Part shown: positions 42,562 through 54,849 of the stretch, in pieces
How positions within the stretch are numbered: position 1 is the first letter of the stretch
Layout: every line of letters starts with the position of its first letter
NCBI GenBank assembly: GCA_002914845.1
Contig: JXTC01000024.1
Span: forward strand, 637,715 to 701,714
Source: Trema orientale
Taxonomy: Eukaryota; Streptophyta; Magnoliopsida; Rosales; Cannabaceae
Length of the DNA: 64,000 bases
Direction of reading: 5' to 3'
Notes under the pieces: generated by a model
What the model saw: the letters and a program-made list of their open reading frames with translations, nothing else
Database searches by the model: none
Told to the model about the DNA's origin: nothing
Position numbers and translations under genes: made by a program

Positions 42562-45500
42562 TCATGCTTGCAAGCCAACTAAAGCTGAACACAGCTTCAG
42601 TTTGTCAATAGTCACCGTCTTAGTTAATACATCCGCTGGGTTCTTGCTTCCTAGAATCTTCTCTAGCACTAAGACTCCATCTTCCAAAGCTGACCGTATG
42701 AAGTGATATCGAACCTGTATATGCTTTATCCGAGCATGATACACAAGGTTCTTCGCAAGATGAATAGCACTTTGACTGTCACAATGCAAAGTGTTCTTCC
42801 CATAATTATGACCCAGTTCCTCCAAGAAGCTTTGCAACCAGATCAACTCTTTGCTTGCTTCTGTCACAGCAACATACTCTGCTTCAGTAGTAGATAGAGC
42901 GACAATCTTTTGTAGCTCTGAGACCCAGCTAATAGCTGTACCACCTAATGTGAATGCATATCCAGTAGTACTCTTCCTGCCGTCTACATCACCAGCTATG
43001 TCAGCATCCACATAATCTTGTAAACCTAGATCTGACTTTCTAAAGCACAAGGCTATGTTGCTGGTGCCTCTCAAGTACCTGAGAATCCACTTCACTGCTT
43101 CCTAGTGCTGTTTTTCTGGATTGCTCATGTATCGGCTCACAACTCCCACTGCATGTGCTATATCCGGTCTTGTACACACCATGGCATACATAAGGCTGTC
43201 AATAACAGAAGAATATGGCACATTTGCCATGTGAACTCGCTTCTGCTCTGTTGAGGGTGACTGCTCCTTGGTTAGTTTGAAGTGACTAGCCAAAGGAGTA
43301 CTTACAGGCTTTGCATTATCCATGTTGAATCTGCTAAGCACCTTCTTCACATATTCCTTGGAGATAGCTTCAAAATCCCTTTCACCCTGTTTCTAGAAAT
43401 CCGCATCCCAAGGATTTGCTTTGCAGCTCCTAAATCCTTCATAGAAAACTCCATTGACAATTCTTTCTTGAGCTTATCGATTTCTTCCATATTAGCTCCA
43501 GCAATTAACATATCATCTACATATAGAAGTAGAATAATATAGGAATTGTCAAATCTCTTCACGTAATAGCAATGATCTGCCTGGCACCGCAAGTAATCAT
43601 TGTTACTCATAAATGCATCGAACTTCTTGTACTACTGTCTTGGAGCCTATTTCAGGCCATACAGGCTCTTCTGAAGTTTGCACACCATTTTCTCTTTCCC
43701 TTGTACTTTAAAACCTTGTGGCTGCTTCATGTAAATTTCTTCCTCCAGGTTGCCATGAAGAAATGCCGTCTTGACATCTAATTGCTTTAGATGCAAGTCT
43801 TCTTTAGCCACTAACCCAAGTACTATTCTGATAGTGGTCAATTTAACCACTGGAGAGAAAATTTCGGTGTAGTCAACGCCTTCCTTCTGTTGAAAGCCTT
43901 TGATAACAAGTTTTGCTTTGTACCGCTTACTACCATCATGTTCTTCTTTTATTCGGTACACCCACTTGTTGTGTAACGCCTTCTTTCCTTCTGGTAGTTC
44001 GGCTAGTTCCTATGTTTGATTAGACGCCAGTGACTCCATCTCATCTTTCATAGCTAACTCCCACTTGATTGACTCATCATTCTATACTGCTTCTTCATAA
44101 CTCTCTGGCTCGCCTTTTTCAGTCAATAGAATGTAATGCATTACCGGAGAATATCTCTGAGGAGGTCGAATTATTCTGGAAGATCTTCTGAGTTCACCTA
44201 CTGGGGTCTGTGGGTCTGCTGCTGGTGCTACGGCTTCTTGATCTTTCTGGCCATCTACTTGGATGTCATTCAATGGTATTACTCCAGCCTTTTTACTTCA
44301 GGACATACACTATCAGCTCCGGTGCCCAATCTATCCTTGTACACCACCTCCTCGTTGAATATGACATCCCTGCTTCTGATGATCTTCCGATTTTGGTCAT
44401 CCCAGAAACGATAACCAAACTCAGTATCACCATAACCAATAAAGAAACATTTTTTAGACTTGGGATCAAGTTTACTTCTATTGGCAGGGTCTATATGAAC
44501 ATAAGATAGACAACTAAATATTTTTAGGAAAGAAAGATTTACCTCTTTACCACTCTAGATTTCCTCAGGTATTAATCCAATGGTACTGACGGCCCTCTGT
44601 TGATAAGATATGCAGCGGTGTTAACTGCGTCGGCCCAGAATATCTTTGGCAACCCTGTGTGTAATCTCATACTCTTTGCACGTTTATTCAGGGTTCTGTT
44701 CATTCTTTCAGCAACACCATTCTGTTGAGGTTTCTTTGGAATGGTTTTCTCGAACTTGATTCTATTAACGGCACAATATTTCTTGAAATCATCATCATCA
44801 TATTCTCCCCCATTATCAGACCGTAAGCATTTCACTTTTAGATTGGTCTCATTCTCAACCATGGCTTTCTATTTCTTAAAGGTATCATAAATATCAGATT
44901 TATTTTTCAGAAAATAAACCCATACCTTTCTGCTCGAATCGTTAATGAATGTCACATAGTATCTTGAGCCTCCAAGGAATGTCACAGGAGATGGCCCCCA
45001 CACGTCTGTATGAACTAGCTCTAATTTTACTGCTTTTGGTTCTTTTCCGCCTTTCGAAAAGCTTACCCTCTTTTGCTTGCCAAAGATACAACTTTCACAC
45101 AGGCTATGCTCAACTGACTTCAGCTCTGGTAGTTTTCTTTTTTACAGCATTACCTTCATTCCCTTCTCGCTCATATGTCCAAGTCTACAGTGCCATAGAC
45201 TTGAATTAACTTCAGCATCGACGGTCGCCAAAGTATCTCTACAACTGGAAGTTATGTAAAGAGTTCCAGTTTTATTTCCACGAGCAACAATCATGGCTCC
45301 TTTGCTAACTTTCCACGAGCTATTAGTGAAGGTCACATTGTGTCCTTCCTCATCAAGCTGTCCTACTGATATAAGGTTCCACATCAATCTCGGTACATGC
45401 CTTACTTTCTGAATTTTTCACACCGATCCGTTTGACATCTTCAGACAGATATCACCCATACCAACAATATCTAAAGGTTCTCCATCGGCTAGATAAACCT

Positions 45501-46434
45501 TTCCGTAATTACCAGCGACATAATTCTCTAATATATCACGGTATGCAGTGATATGAAACGAAACTCCAGAGTCTAAGACCCAAGAGTCAATTGGATTATC
45601 TATAGACAACAGTAAAGCGTCTTGTACCTCATCAATCACGGCATTCGCATCGTTTCTACTGTCGTCTTTCCTTGGTGCTCTGCAATTCTTTTTTATGTGG
45701 CCAGTCTTGCCACAATTCCAGCATTTCGGTCTTCTTCTAGATCTAGACTTATCTCTGCCATTCCTTGACTTGGACCTACCACGACCCCGGTTAGTATTCT
45801 TTTCGCTGCTCCTGTCCCTGTTCTCGAGATTTAGGGCAAAACTCAATGATGTGCCTTCACCCGAATCAATTCTGCGAACTTCTTCCGCCAAAATTCGGTC
45901 TCTAACATCATTAAATTACAACTTTCATTTGCCTACAGAATTGCTAACTGCAGTCCTCATTGGTTCCCAGCTGGTTGGTAGAAAGGCTAAAAGAATTAGA
46001 GCACGGACTTCATCGTCGAAATTAATTTCGACGGACGTCAATTGAGAAACGATCGTGTTGAACTCATTGATATGTGTTGCAACTGAAGTACCTTCTCCCA
46101 TCTTTAAATAAAACAACTTCTTCATCAAATATATCTTGTTATTTGCCGACGGCTTCTCATACATGTCTGACAAGATGCCCATCATCTCTGCTGTGGTTTT
46201 TGCCTCCACCACATTATGAGCAACATTTTTTGTTAGCATTAATCGGATTACGCCTAACACCTGTCGATTAAGGAGTTCCCAATCGTAATACTCCATCTTC
46301 TCGGGTTTCTTCCCTGATAGAGGCTGATGCAACTTTTTACTATGCAGATAATCATTGATCTGCAATCTCCAATACGAGAAGTCTGTACCGTCGAACTTGT
46401 CAATTCTGGGTCCTGATCCTTCACCTCCAGCCAT
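42562..46434 (-). pseudogene. copia gag-pol polyprotein, several stops
   Basis: ATG at 46434 (MAGGEGSGPRIDKFDG). UBN2-type gag, then two close in-frame stops near 45927 and 45918, zinc knuckle CWNCGKTGHIKKNC, protease DSGVSFH, a stop after MSNGSV (45418), pre-integrase SLWHCRLGHMSEKG, integrase with RSDNGGEYDDDD and QQNGVAERMNR, RT with QLDVKTAFLHGNLEEEIYM and YVDDMLIAG, RNase H DADIAGDVDGRKSTTGYA, TTEAEYVAVTEASKE and the C-terminal NPADVLTK. Further stops near 45142, 44862, 44572, 44082, 43647 and 43347-43102 cut it. Non-functional. Confidence 0.9.
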
Positions 46435-46459
46435 CGCTCCCACTAAAATATCGAACGAA

Positions 46460-46471
46460 GCTCTGATACCA
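46460..46471 (-). other. primer binding site, tRNA-iMet type
   Basis: On minus, TGGTATCAGAGC two bases after the LTR end. Confidence 0.85.
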
Positions 46472-46473
46472 GT

Positions 46474-46997
46474 TGTTAAGGAATAACCTCCTAAATAAAC
46501 ACACAATAGTAGAAGCGATAAAATAAATATAAAAATAACGCCGAAATAAAATAAACAAGACACACGAAATTAGCGTGGTTCACCAATTTGGCTACGTCCA
46601 TGGAGCTGCTGCAGATTTTCACTATTGGGAGAAAAGGAAATCTTTACAAGTGTTTACAAACACTTACTCAGCACTCTTCACACCCAGACCCCGAATACGC
46701 CCAAGAGAAAAACTGTATTTTTCTCTAACTCTCAAGAATAAAATCTCTCTATTTTACTCTCACTATGCTTGGTGTTTCTCACTTCTCTGGGATGATAAAC
46801 AATGAGAAATGAGGACCCTATTTATAGTTGAGGCTCCTTCAAACTTTACACATTTTTCTCTCAAAATTTCCTAATATACTACACTTATCACACACGGCTT
46901 GTACACGTTTTATTTTTCTTTTATTTTACCGTGTATAATATGCAAACCGTGTTTTGCATACACGGTTAATACACTGAGCATTTATTGCTTACTAACA
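46474..46997 (-). repeat. LTR (5' LTR in element orientation)
   Basis: 524 bp, same ends as the left copy with about 17 substitutions, mostly transitions. Confidence 0.93.
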
Positions 46998-47530
46998 GCC
47001 GTCTCCACCTGGTATCAAAATCAATACCGATGCTGCCGTAAGGAACGAAGATGCAGTGGGTGCTGCGGTTGCCCGAAATGAAGTAGGGACGGTTCTGGCA
47101 ATCCGTTCTAAAAGATTATTCTGCACTAATCCAGCTACTGCTGAAGCCTTAGCATTAATCCTGGGTATTGACTGAGCTTTGGACAACAATTGGCCGTTTG
47201 TTGTTTTGGAATCTGACTGCAATCTTCTGATGCAAAACTGGAATACTGGGGACCATTCATCTTGAAACATCGCTCCTCTGCTTATGTCCGATAGTTTCTC
47301 TGAGATCATTGTAGCTTTTGTTTCAAGGGAATGTTACTACTTGACTCACAATGTTGCTGCGTGGGCGTTTGCTCGTAATATTTATGATGACATTGATGTT
47401 TCAACAGTTCCCCATTCGCTGTGCCAGGCCCAGGACTATAGCGCATGGACGTGAGGAAGGCTCTGCTTCTTTTTGTGGCTGTTGGCCCTTTTAATGAATT
47501 CCATTCACATCCAAAAAAATAAATAAATAA

Positions 47531-48673
47531 GTAAATTACAAGTTAAATTTCACTGTTGTACTTGTACATCTTTCTGTAGGTCTCGGTGACTCGCTACTAT
47601 TAATGTCAACAAAACAAAACTAATCTTATGATGCCTGAACTTGGGAAGAGTTTTTTTTATCTTATACATTGCGAGGTTTATGACTTTTTGTTTGGGAAAA
47701 ATTATGCAGCTGGTACCACTTATATATTAGACACACACAACTAATTATCTACAGTAGCCTTTCATTTTCTTTAATTTATACCACTTTTTTTCCCTCAAAA
47801 AATTGTTCTATTATTTGTTTGTTGTCTCCATCCAGAGCAATTCTGAATAAGAAGTTTAGCTTGCTGAAAGTAATAGTTAACAAACCATAAGTCAAAGTAA
47901 TAGTTAACAAAAACTATGATTTATGCGTCTTAAAATGTGGTGTTGGTTCATCTGTTCATAGCCCGGAATCACATAACAACAAATAAATATAGCCCACAAC
48001 AAGGCCTAGAATGAGAACCCAAAACAAATGGCCCAATCTGCAGCCCAGCCCGTATGTCAGTCGGTGGATCACAACCCAAGGCACAGACAGAATAAGCAGT
48101 GGCGGATGCTTGTATAGTTGTTTTATGCCGCAGCAGCGGGACCAGTATTGACCATCTGATTTTGTTATAATAAAGGTCATGGCTGCATGCATCTTGGGAT
48201 AATATATACAGTAGTTTTTAAAGGACTTTGTTGATTTGAAATCATATTCTTTATAATTCATAGCAAATTAAAGTAGAAAAACTAGCCGAGTTAATTTACT
48301 TTGCAACCAATATAACTTAGATTTCGGTTCCAAAGTTTGATTTAATTAACCGAAAGTATAGGAGGAGAAGGGAATCTAATTCAATTTCAGCAGAGACAAA
48401 AGAAGAATATAGCCATATGTATATAAAGTAAAAAGAACCGTTGCACGAAGCAATGTCCCTTATATACGACCAAATAAAGCAGACCTGTGGCCTTAATACA
48501 AAAAGCACTGACCAAAATTACTTTTGCTACCTTCAGAGGCTTTGTCTGCTTTGATGGGCCGTTTTATATCATTCAAATCTCGTTGAGAGAGAGAGATTTA
48601 AGGTAACCGTGCCTCTGTTTATCGACCTGCTAAGTGTAAAATTAAAGGGCAACATGCAGATGTGTATATATAC
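47531..48673. other. intergenic DNA, no gene seen
   Basis: AT-rich. A GC-richer patch at 47960-48180 has gccc/gggc words and AGCAGTGGCGGATGC, resembling a hAT terminus, without a partner I could find. Confidence 0.4.
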
Positions 48674-48870
48674 GGTTGTCAATCCAATAGGTTTTTTTTC
48701 TTTTACTTATGTGTATATATTCTTTTTAGCCGTTGGATCATCATCATCAGATGATAATTCAAAAATTATAATAAAATATATGAAAAAACGTGCATTGTTA
48801 ATATTATTTTTCTCTTATTTTTTATTATAAAAAAATATACGTGATAAATTTTTGGCCAAAATGATATATG
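48674..48870 (-). mobile_element. (TA)n-flanked MITE family, copy 2 (reverse orientation)
   Basis: GGTTGTCAATCCAATAGGTT is the complement of the family's right end. The family words TAGCCGTTGGATCATCATC, AACGTGCATTGTTAAT and GGCCAAAATGA follow in reversed order. (TA)n lies on both sides (48664-48672 and 48872-48888). The far end is worn. Confidence 0.65.
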
Positions 48871-49273
48871 TATATATATATATATATATGCATGTTTGTT
48901 AATTAATGCATCAACCTGTAATATATGTTTATATAATATATGAGTATACATGATCAATTATGCGAGTAGATAAATTCCATGAGTAACAAAACTAGTGAGA
49001 TAATAAAAATAATTCGGTACATACGGAAAATTGGTAGGGACGGATATTATGGTCGACGCAATACTTGTAGACCACACACGTACAATTCATTAGGAGTTCT
49101 TACTTTTTAGCTGAAGTACTCCCTTATATATATATTGTGTGTCTGTGTGGAAATATGTAGGTACAAAATGATACATGGAGGTCCAATAGAAAAAATAAAA
49201 TTTTCATCAATTAATAAAATATTAGTGAAAATGATGAGGTTTAATTAGCAAGCAATATTATTATACTTCGCCT

Positions 49274-50026
49274 TCATCTAGAGCACCAAAAAGCCTGCAA
49301 GAGAAATAAAATGCATTGATCATTTCAACGTACCATTTGAGATGTACAGTATCAGTCGTCTTCATTATTACAATTAATAATTAATTAGTGTGTTACAGAA
49401 TTATAACAAGTTATATAGCTAAATAATTTTATATCAATCCATCGCTATCTTGTATCCAAGAGAAATCATTATTGAAAAATAAAAAATTAACTGAAAAAAT
49501 TCGTTCTTGATGATCGTCTTCGAGTTAATTCACACTATTTAAAGACAAAATTAACAGCTTTTTGCGTTAACTATACATTTTTTTTTTTTTTTGAAATAGT
49601 CTATATATAATTATTGTAGTCTAGATATACTTAGAATAATGTATACATCTAGCATTCTAACAGGAAAAAAAAAAAAGAAAGAAAGAAAAAGAAAAACATT
49701 AATGTGGGATTTGGAGTAAATTAAAGCATACTTACAGCAAAAGAAAAGAAACGTCTTGGCCAAGCCTTAATATTCTTGGCGTTTTTGAGTTTGAAGAAAA
49801 GATGATCTTCGGAACAGACGACAACATTTCCGGCGGGCGAATCAAGAAATGCTTTCCGGCGAAGAGGTGGGGACCACAGACAGCTTTGCTGATAATCGAA
49901 GTCATACTGGGACGCATCAAAGAACTTTCCGAGTAGCCTTTCGGATACCGATTTCGAAACCATTTGAATACTTGGAGATGATATTGGTGATGATGAACTA
50001 GTATCATCAGACATGGACATGGACAT
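49274..50026 (-). CDS. plant-specific small protein, 2 exons, 103 aa, unknown function
   Basis: Exon 1 is 50026-49736, exon 2 is 49294-49274. Exon 1 alone runs open to 49721, but TTTGCT|GTAAGTATGC is a near-consensus donor and CTTGCAG|GCT a good acceptor; splicing keeps phase 0 and changes the C-terminus to FFSFAAFWCSR. Start MSMSMSDDTSSSSPISSP is Ser-rich; the conserved-looking part is SVSERLLGKFFDASQYDFDY, QQSCLWSPPLRRKAFLDSP and SEDHLFFKLKN. I recognise the WSPP-x-RR layout as that of small uncharacterised plant proteins but know no function. No signal peptide. The exon 2 coding part is only 21 nt. The unspliced alternative would give 101 aa. Confidence 0.7.
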
Positions 50027-50242
50027 TGAATATTAAGTTCTATAACTATATATAGGTAGAGAGAGAAGAGAAGATTAATGTTAGTTGGTTTATAAGTTTT
50101 GTGATAGACAGAAAAGTATAGATATATATATATATATATATGGAGGAGTATAGAAATATGAATAGGTCTAGTATTTATGTGTGTTTGGTTTTCGGTTTCG
50201 TTCAAATCTATTATATACTCGGACGAAGATATATATATATAC

Positions 50243-50450
50243 GGGGCACCACTAGTAACTATTTCTTTTTTACTTATATACGGGTATGTCATATTAAATT
50301 CATCAAGTACGTCTTTTCGTGATGAAAAATAAATAGAAAAATAATATTAAATAATGTACATTTATTTTTTTTTCAACTACTCAAATCGTTATAATCGTTA
50401 AATAAATGATCTAATGACAAAAAAAAAAAAAAAACTAATGAATAATGATC
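50243..50450 (+). mobile_element. (TA)n-flanked MITE family, copy 3, degenerate
   Basis: GGGGCACCACTAGTAACTATTTC follows a (TA)n tract at 50228-50240. The family's TACGTCTTTTCGTG, an AAATAATGTACATTTATT word and ATGATCTAATGACAAAA (the GATCCAACGGC region) are present in order. The right end is unclear near 50450. Confidence 0.55.
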
Positions 50451-51534
50451 CATATATGTATGGATGTCTGATATTACTATGGGTGGATTTCTTGTCGGAA
50501 AATGATTGTGTTACACCATTTTAATTAGCCATTTTGAGACAAACTTATGAGTGGGACCCCTACATGAAAGGGTGTTATTGAAATGTATTCTCCTCCACGA
50601 ATACATGAAATTCAAGTATTTACATGCTCAAAATGGTAATTGAGTGAATGAGAAATTATCACCCAAAGTGAGCTAAATGAGAAGGAAAAAGAGTGAAAAT
50701 TTGCTAAAGTTCCACGTGGAAAAAGGAGCACAAACCAAGAGGTATTTATATAGAGTTGCTTAACTTCTGGTTAGTAACTTGATAAGTTGAGAGGCTCTCT
50801 CTTGCACGCGCACGCAGGGGGGTGCAAATCACGGGTGGAATAACATGGCTTGTGTGCACCCACGTGTCCTGCAGGCACGAATGCCGGACCAAAAAGCCCA
50901 CTCTGTGTTGGGCCTCCTTTTACACCTTGAATTTTTTTTTCCTATCTCAAAGCCCAAAAAAGATTCTGAAACAGTTTTGTACCTCCAGAATGGGCACCGT
51001 ATAACGACTATTTTTTAAATATCATAAACCTTCTTATATTCTCTCTGTGGCGGTTAAAAATTAGTTAGAGTAGTGAGGTTTTGAGTTTCTAGTTCAAACT
51101 CTTTGGTGGAGTCTTTTGTATTTGTGGTGATAGTGTTTGGGCGCATATCAGTTCGTTGTAAGCCGTATTATCCTAGGAAACAGATGCCGTTAGCATTCCT
51201 CTAAGCACCCCGGTGAGGAAGTGTAACTGTTTTAAGGACATTATGTGAAACACAAAATTCGGTTTAGTTTTTCTTAAACTCCTTTGTTATTTTTATTTTT
51301 ATAATTATGATAATTGTTGTTATCCTAGTCGTAGTTAATCAATTGTGATTTATTTTTGTTACATATTATGTTATAATCAAATAATCTGTGATTTCTCTTT
51401 TGTTTATTTATTGATGGTATATTCATATTATTGATATAATATTTTTGTATTTTCATGTTTAGATTTATTATTATTTGCAATAATTTTTCTAACACTTCTA
51501 AGGTAGACTAAAAAAAAGTACCTATTAGTACTGA
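50451..51534. other. intergenic DNA with weak retroelement-like patch
   Basis: No gene. 51040-51240 holds TTAGTTAGAGTAGTGAGG and, ~30 nt on, TAGTTCAAACTC (weak A/B box), followed by a moderately GC-rich stretch. Too weak to call a SINE. Confidence 0.35.
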
Positions 51535-51907
51535 CACTACAACAAACCTTATTTTTAGTCACAAAAAAAAAACTGCAGCTAAAAATAGAAAATTTGGGAC
51601 TAAAAGAATATCATCATCCTTATATCGTGACTAAAATAATCTATGGCTAAAAGTTTTAATCACAAAAAATGACAATTTATTGTGACTAAGCATACTTTTA
51701 ATGATAACAAATATTTTGTCATAATAAATTTCATTACTATAAACAAAAAGTTGTTACTAAAAGTACATTAGTGCAACTTGTAACCAAATATTATTTTGTA
51801 GTCACAGGAAATTTTTAGTTATGACTAAATGTCACTTTTAAGCACACAAAAATTTGTTATCACTAAAGAGTTTGTTACTAAATAGTGATTTTTTTTTTTT
51901 TTTAGTG
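51535..51907. mobile_element. CACTA-type non-autonomous element, 373 bp
   Basis: Begins CACTACAACAAACCTT and ends TTTTTAGTG (complement CACTAAAAA), flanked by TGA on both sides (51532-51534 and 51908-51910), the 3-bp duplication of CACTA elements. The interior is a dense array of subterminal words of the type TAGTCACAA/TGTGACTAA/GTTACTAAA in both orientations. No ORF. Confidence 0.85.
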
Positions 51908-52187
51908 TGAATATGGATATATAAAATCTTACATTTTATAAGGATTCATTAATTCGTCATGTAATTGAATCTCGTAGATACTGGAGTGAAATTTACAGTC
52001 TCATCTACTTTAATATGAATAATTCAACACTTTTTAGTAGTTACGTACCTTCTAAAATGAATTAATTTTTTAAATTGAGACTATATTTTATGCTGAGTTG
52101 TTCAGATTTAAGTAAATGGGACAACAGATCCAGACTGTAGATACTAATATGGTTGAGATGTTAGAGAAATATATATATATATATATA

Positions 52188-52430
52188 GGGCACCAATCCA
52201 GTAGGTATTTTTTTTTTTTACCTATGCATAGGTATCAATTGGGCCAATGAAAAAAATTTTTGCACATTTTTTTATATTAAAAAATAGGAGAGAGAAAAAG
52301 CATTAATGACGCACGTCTTTTCATGCATCTCATTTTAGCCGTTAGATCATTATTAGATGATGATCCAACGGCTAAAAAAAAAAAACCAAAAAAAAAAAAA
52401 AAAAAAAGAAAAACCTACCGGATTGGCAAC
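52188..52430 (+). mobile_element. (TA)n-flanked MITE family, copy 4 (best preserved)
   Basis: 243 bp from GGGCACCAATCCAGTAGGTA to ACCTACCGGATTGGCAAC, inverted termini of about 20 bp. (TA)n on both sides (52170-52187, 52431-52450). An inner palindrome TACCTATGCATAGGTA follows the left end. Compare copy 1 for a near full-length match. Confidence 0.85.
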
Positions 52431-52450
52431 TATATATATATATATATATA

Positions 52451-54593
52451 ATAAGCGAGAATAGTTCAGCCAAAATATGATGTGTAAAGAAATGCAGATT
52501 ACTAATTTGTATGTGTTTAGTCTTTGCAGTAAGAAACTTTACAGTTTATAGATATTTTTTGATGTCAGTTTTTATCAAATTTCACGTCATATTTTTAAAA
52601 AGTTATGTGCTTGCTTTGGCTGTTGACTGTCCCCGATTCATCTGTATTTTTGGTCGATCGATAATCGATAATTATAAGGACAATCTGGGTGTGGTGTATA
52701 TATACCATAGGTTTCATTTATTCTTATATCGAATGTTGATATTATTTTTTCTTTTTTCTTCTTTTAATAAAGGCCTTAATTATTTTTTTTAAGGAATAGT
52801 TTTTATTAACAATAAAAAAAAAGGTCTGCGGGTATCTAATGGTTCAAATTAGAATGATCATGAGTGTCAAATTTTAAAAACGTGACTATGATGGAATAAA
52901 AATATTCAGTACCGCGCGTTAACCCATTTTTGTATCTTTTTATAATTTCATCTATATACAGTATTCATTTACGATGTATGCATTAAGAATAAACAATACA
53001 AAAATTTTCAGTCAGAAAACAAAATTTTATGATACATGTTGATATACATGGTTCATTAAAGTAAAAGTTAGGTCAACGAAATAAAGAAAACAATTGTGGA
53101 TTTCAGGACCATCATATTATTTCATGGGACCCTAGCTTATTAAATTTTATTTGTTGATTATGATGGTCATGCATGATCAATATCTTTATATCATTTATCT
53201 ACTTTTCGTTTCCTATGTTTTAATTCTCCTTTTTGTGGCCTACCTAGCTAACTATTAAAAGTATTAAATGGCTAGTACTGCATATATATTTACATAATTT
53301 GTGGCTGGCTGCACTTAAATCCTACTACGTACCTTCTTTTTCTTTTCTTTTCTTCTCTTATTTATTTACTTTTAATTTTTTGCAAGATTATTACGTATTG
53401 ACAAATTTGTATTCCAATTATTGAGGAAAATGTCAATAAGTTGTAAAGAAAATCAAATTAAGGAGTACAGCTAGATCTTATAAGTATACAATCCCCTGAT
53501 AAAAGTTAATTATAACGTAAGGAAAAAAAAATATATAGGTTCGCAAAAATTTCAGTTCTGTTTACACTTGGGCACGTAAGCGGGTTATGGAATAACGGAT
53601 AACCAGAAGGTATATTTTTAGTGGCAATTTTTATTTTTATTTTCTTATTATGTACCTAACTTTACTGATCTGTGTTTTTTGTTTTTGTTTCGTTTTTTTT
53701 TTTTAATTATTAAGTAGGGTTGGGACTTCACTGGCTTGTTTGATTAACACAATCAATTTGAATTTTCAAAGTTATTAAAAATTAAAGTACATCTTATGGG
53801 CATAAGATGGGTCCTTAGGCTTCAAGGCAACCCTACATTTCTTAATTACCGCACAAATGGCTGACTCATTTCTTGGAAATCGCAAGCATAACATTGGAAT
53901 AACAAATATTTGCCAACTTTTTTTTAATAAAAAGACATTATATTATTACAACTTTATGTTACTTTTTGCACAGGGACCATGCAACAAGAGTTGTAATTTC
54001 CTTTTCGTTAGCTTGAAATTTCCAAAGTACCTGATATCTTTTAGGTTTCTACGTCACGGCCCGCTGATCAGAAGTTTTCATGTTTGTATCAAGTATCAAC
54101 TATCAAGATAAACATGTTAAAAAAGAACGAATAATGCACGGATGAAACATGTTTTAAAATCGCACGCGTGACTCAATATGTGAAATTGCATTTTCCCTTC
54201 TTTCTCTTTTTATAATTAGTTGTTCTAACCAATATTATATAAGTTGTCATTATTGTCATGTGGACATATGGAAACTATTTTATTTCCTTCATAATCTTTT
54301 TAAATTTGTGTTTAATTACTAATTATCATATACGTATGGCCTATTGATTATTTATTTCAAACATTAATTATTAAGATATTAATTATTAATTCTTAGCTCA
54401 TAATAACTAATTTATCATTGAGCAAATTATTAAAAGGATATACATTTATAGTCTATAAATATTTTCGTTTTATCATTTATAAAATTATCAAATTATTGTT
54501 CAAATATTCATTTATTATCGTTAAACTTGTAGGTAATTAATTAAGTGCCTATACGTATTATGTGCTGATTTATTTTTCTACGTATATATATAA
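52451..54593. other. AT-rich intergenic DNA, no gene seen
   Basis: No conserved frame. Open frames at 52511-52792 and 53857-54111 are hydrophobic, AT-driven translations without family resemblance. Confidence 0.45.
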
Positions 54594-54839
54594 GGGCACC
54601 AATCCAATAGGTATTTTTTTTTTACTTTAACATTGTTTTGCCTAATTAAAATTAATCACATACGTCTTTTTATGGTAAAAGGTAGAAAGAGAAAAGCATT
54701 AAATAATGTGTATTTATTATTTTTATTTTATTTGTTTGCCAACTACTTAAGTCATGGTAGCCGTCAGAAAATGATCCAATGACCAAAAAAAAAATACCTA
54801 TAGATGATATTAAAAAAATAACCCACTAGAGTATGACCT
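54594..54839 (+). mobile_element. (TA)n-flanked MITE family, copy 5
   Basis: GGGCACCAATCCAATAGGTA after (TA)n (54582-54592). Core words ACATACGTCTTTTTATGG, AGAAAAGCATTAAATAATG, GCCGTCAGAAAATGATCCAATG in family order. Right end ACCCACTAGAGTATGACC is diverged and followed by TA-rich DNA. Confidence 0.7.
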
Positions 54840-54849
54840 ATATATAAAT

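Larger units (their letters stand above)
41965..46997 (-). mobile_element. Ty1/copia LTR retrotransposon nested in LINE
   Basis: LTRs of 524 bp at 41965-42488 and 46474-46997 (TGTTA...TAACA). Flanks GCCGC (41960-41964) and GCCGT (46998-47002) are a target duplication with one mismatch. Transcription is on the minus strand: primer site at 46471-46460 (TGGTATCAGAGC) near the right LTR, purine tract by the left LTR (42499-42489). By eye the LTRs differ at about 17 sites (~3 percent), older than the element in APC6. The polyprotein is broken. Confidence 0.93.
41120..47530 (+). mobile_element. L1-type LINE, 3' portion, split by a copia insertion
   Basis: Two pieces, 41120-41964 and 46998-47530. 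The first encodes the RT C-terminal region (WKAMLQSRKLLELGAC, LDVWTESWIPFTKYF) and the zf-RVT domain (SLHLFLGCPIAKFLWF). The second encodes the RNase H-like domain (GIKINTDAAV, AEALALILGID, FVVLESDC, AAWAFARN). It ends in an A-rich tail (47512-47530, aaaaaaataaataaataag). Stops (for example after the RPKPRFARV segment near 41282) and lack of the endonuclease and main RT show a truncated, dead copy. Confidence 0.8.

Noticed and set aside
51040..51240. Weak pol III A/B-box-like words, possible SINE
   Set aside because: Boxes poorly matched, no poly(A) tail or target duplication found.
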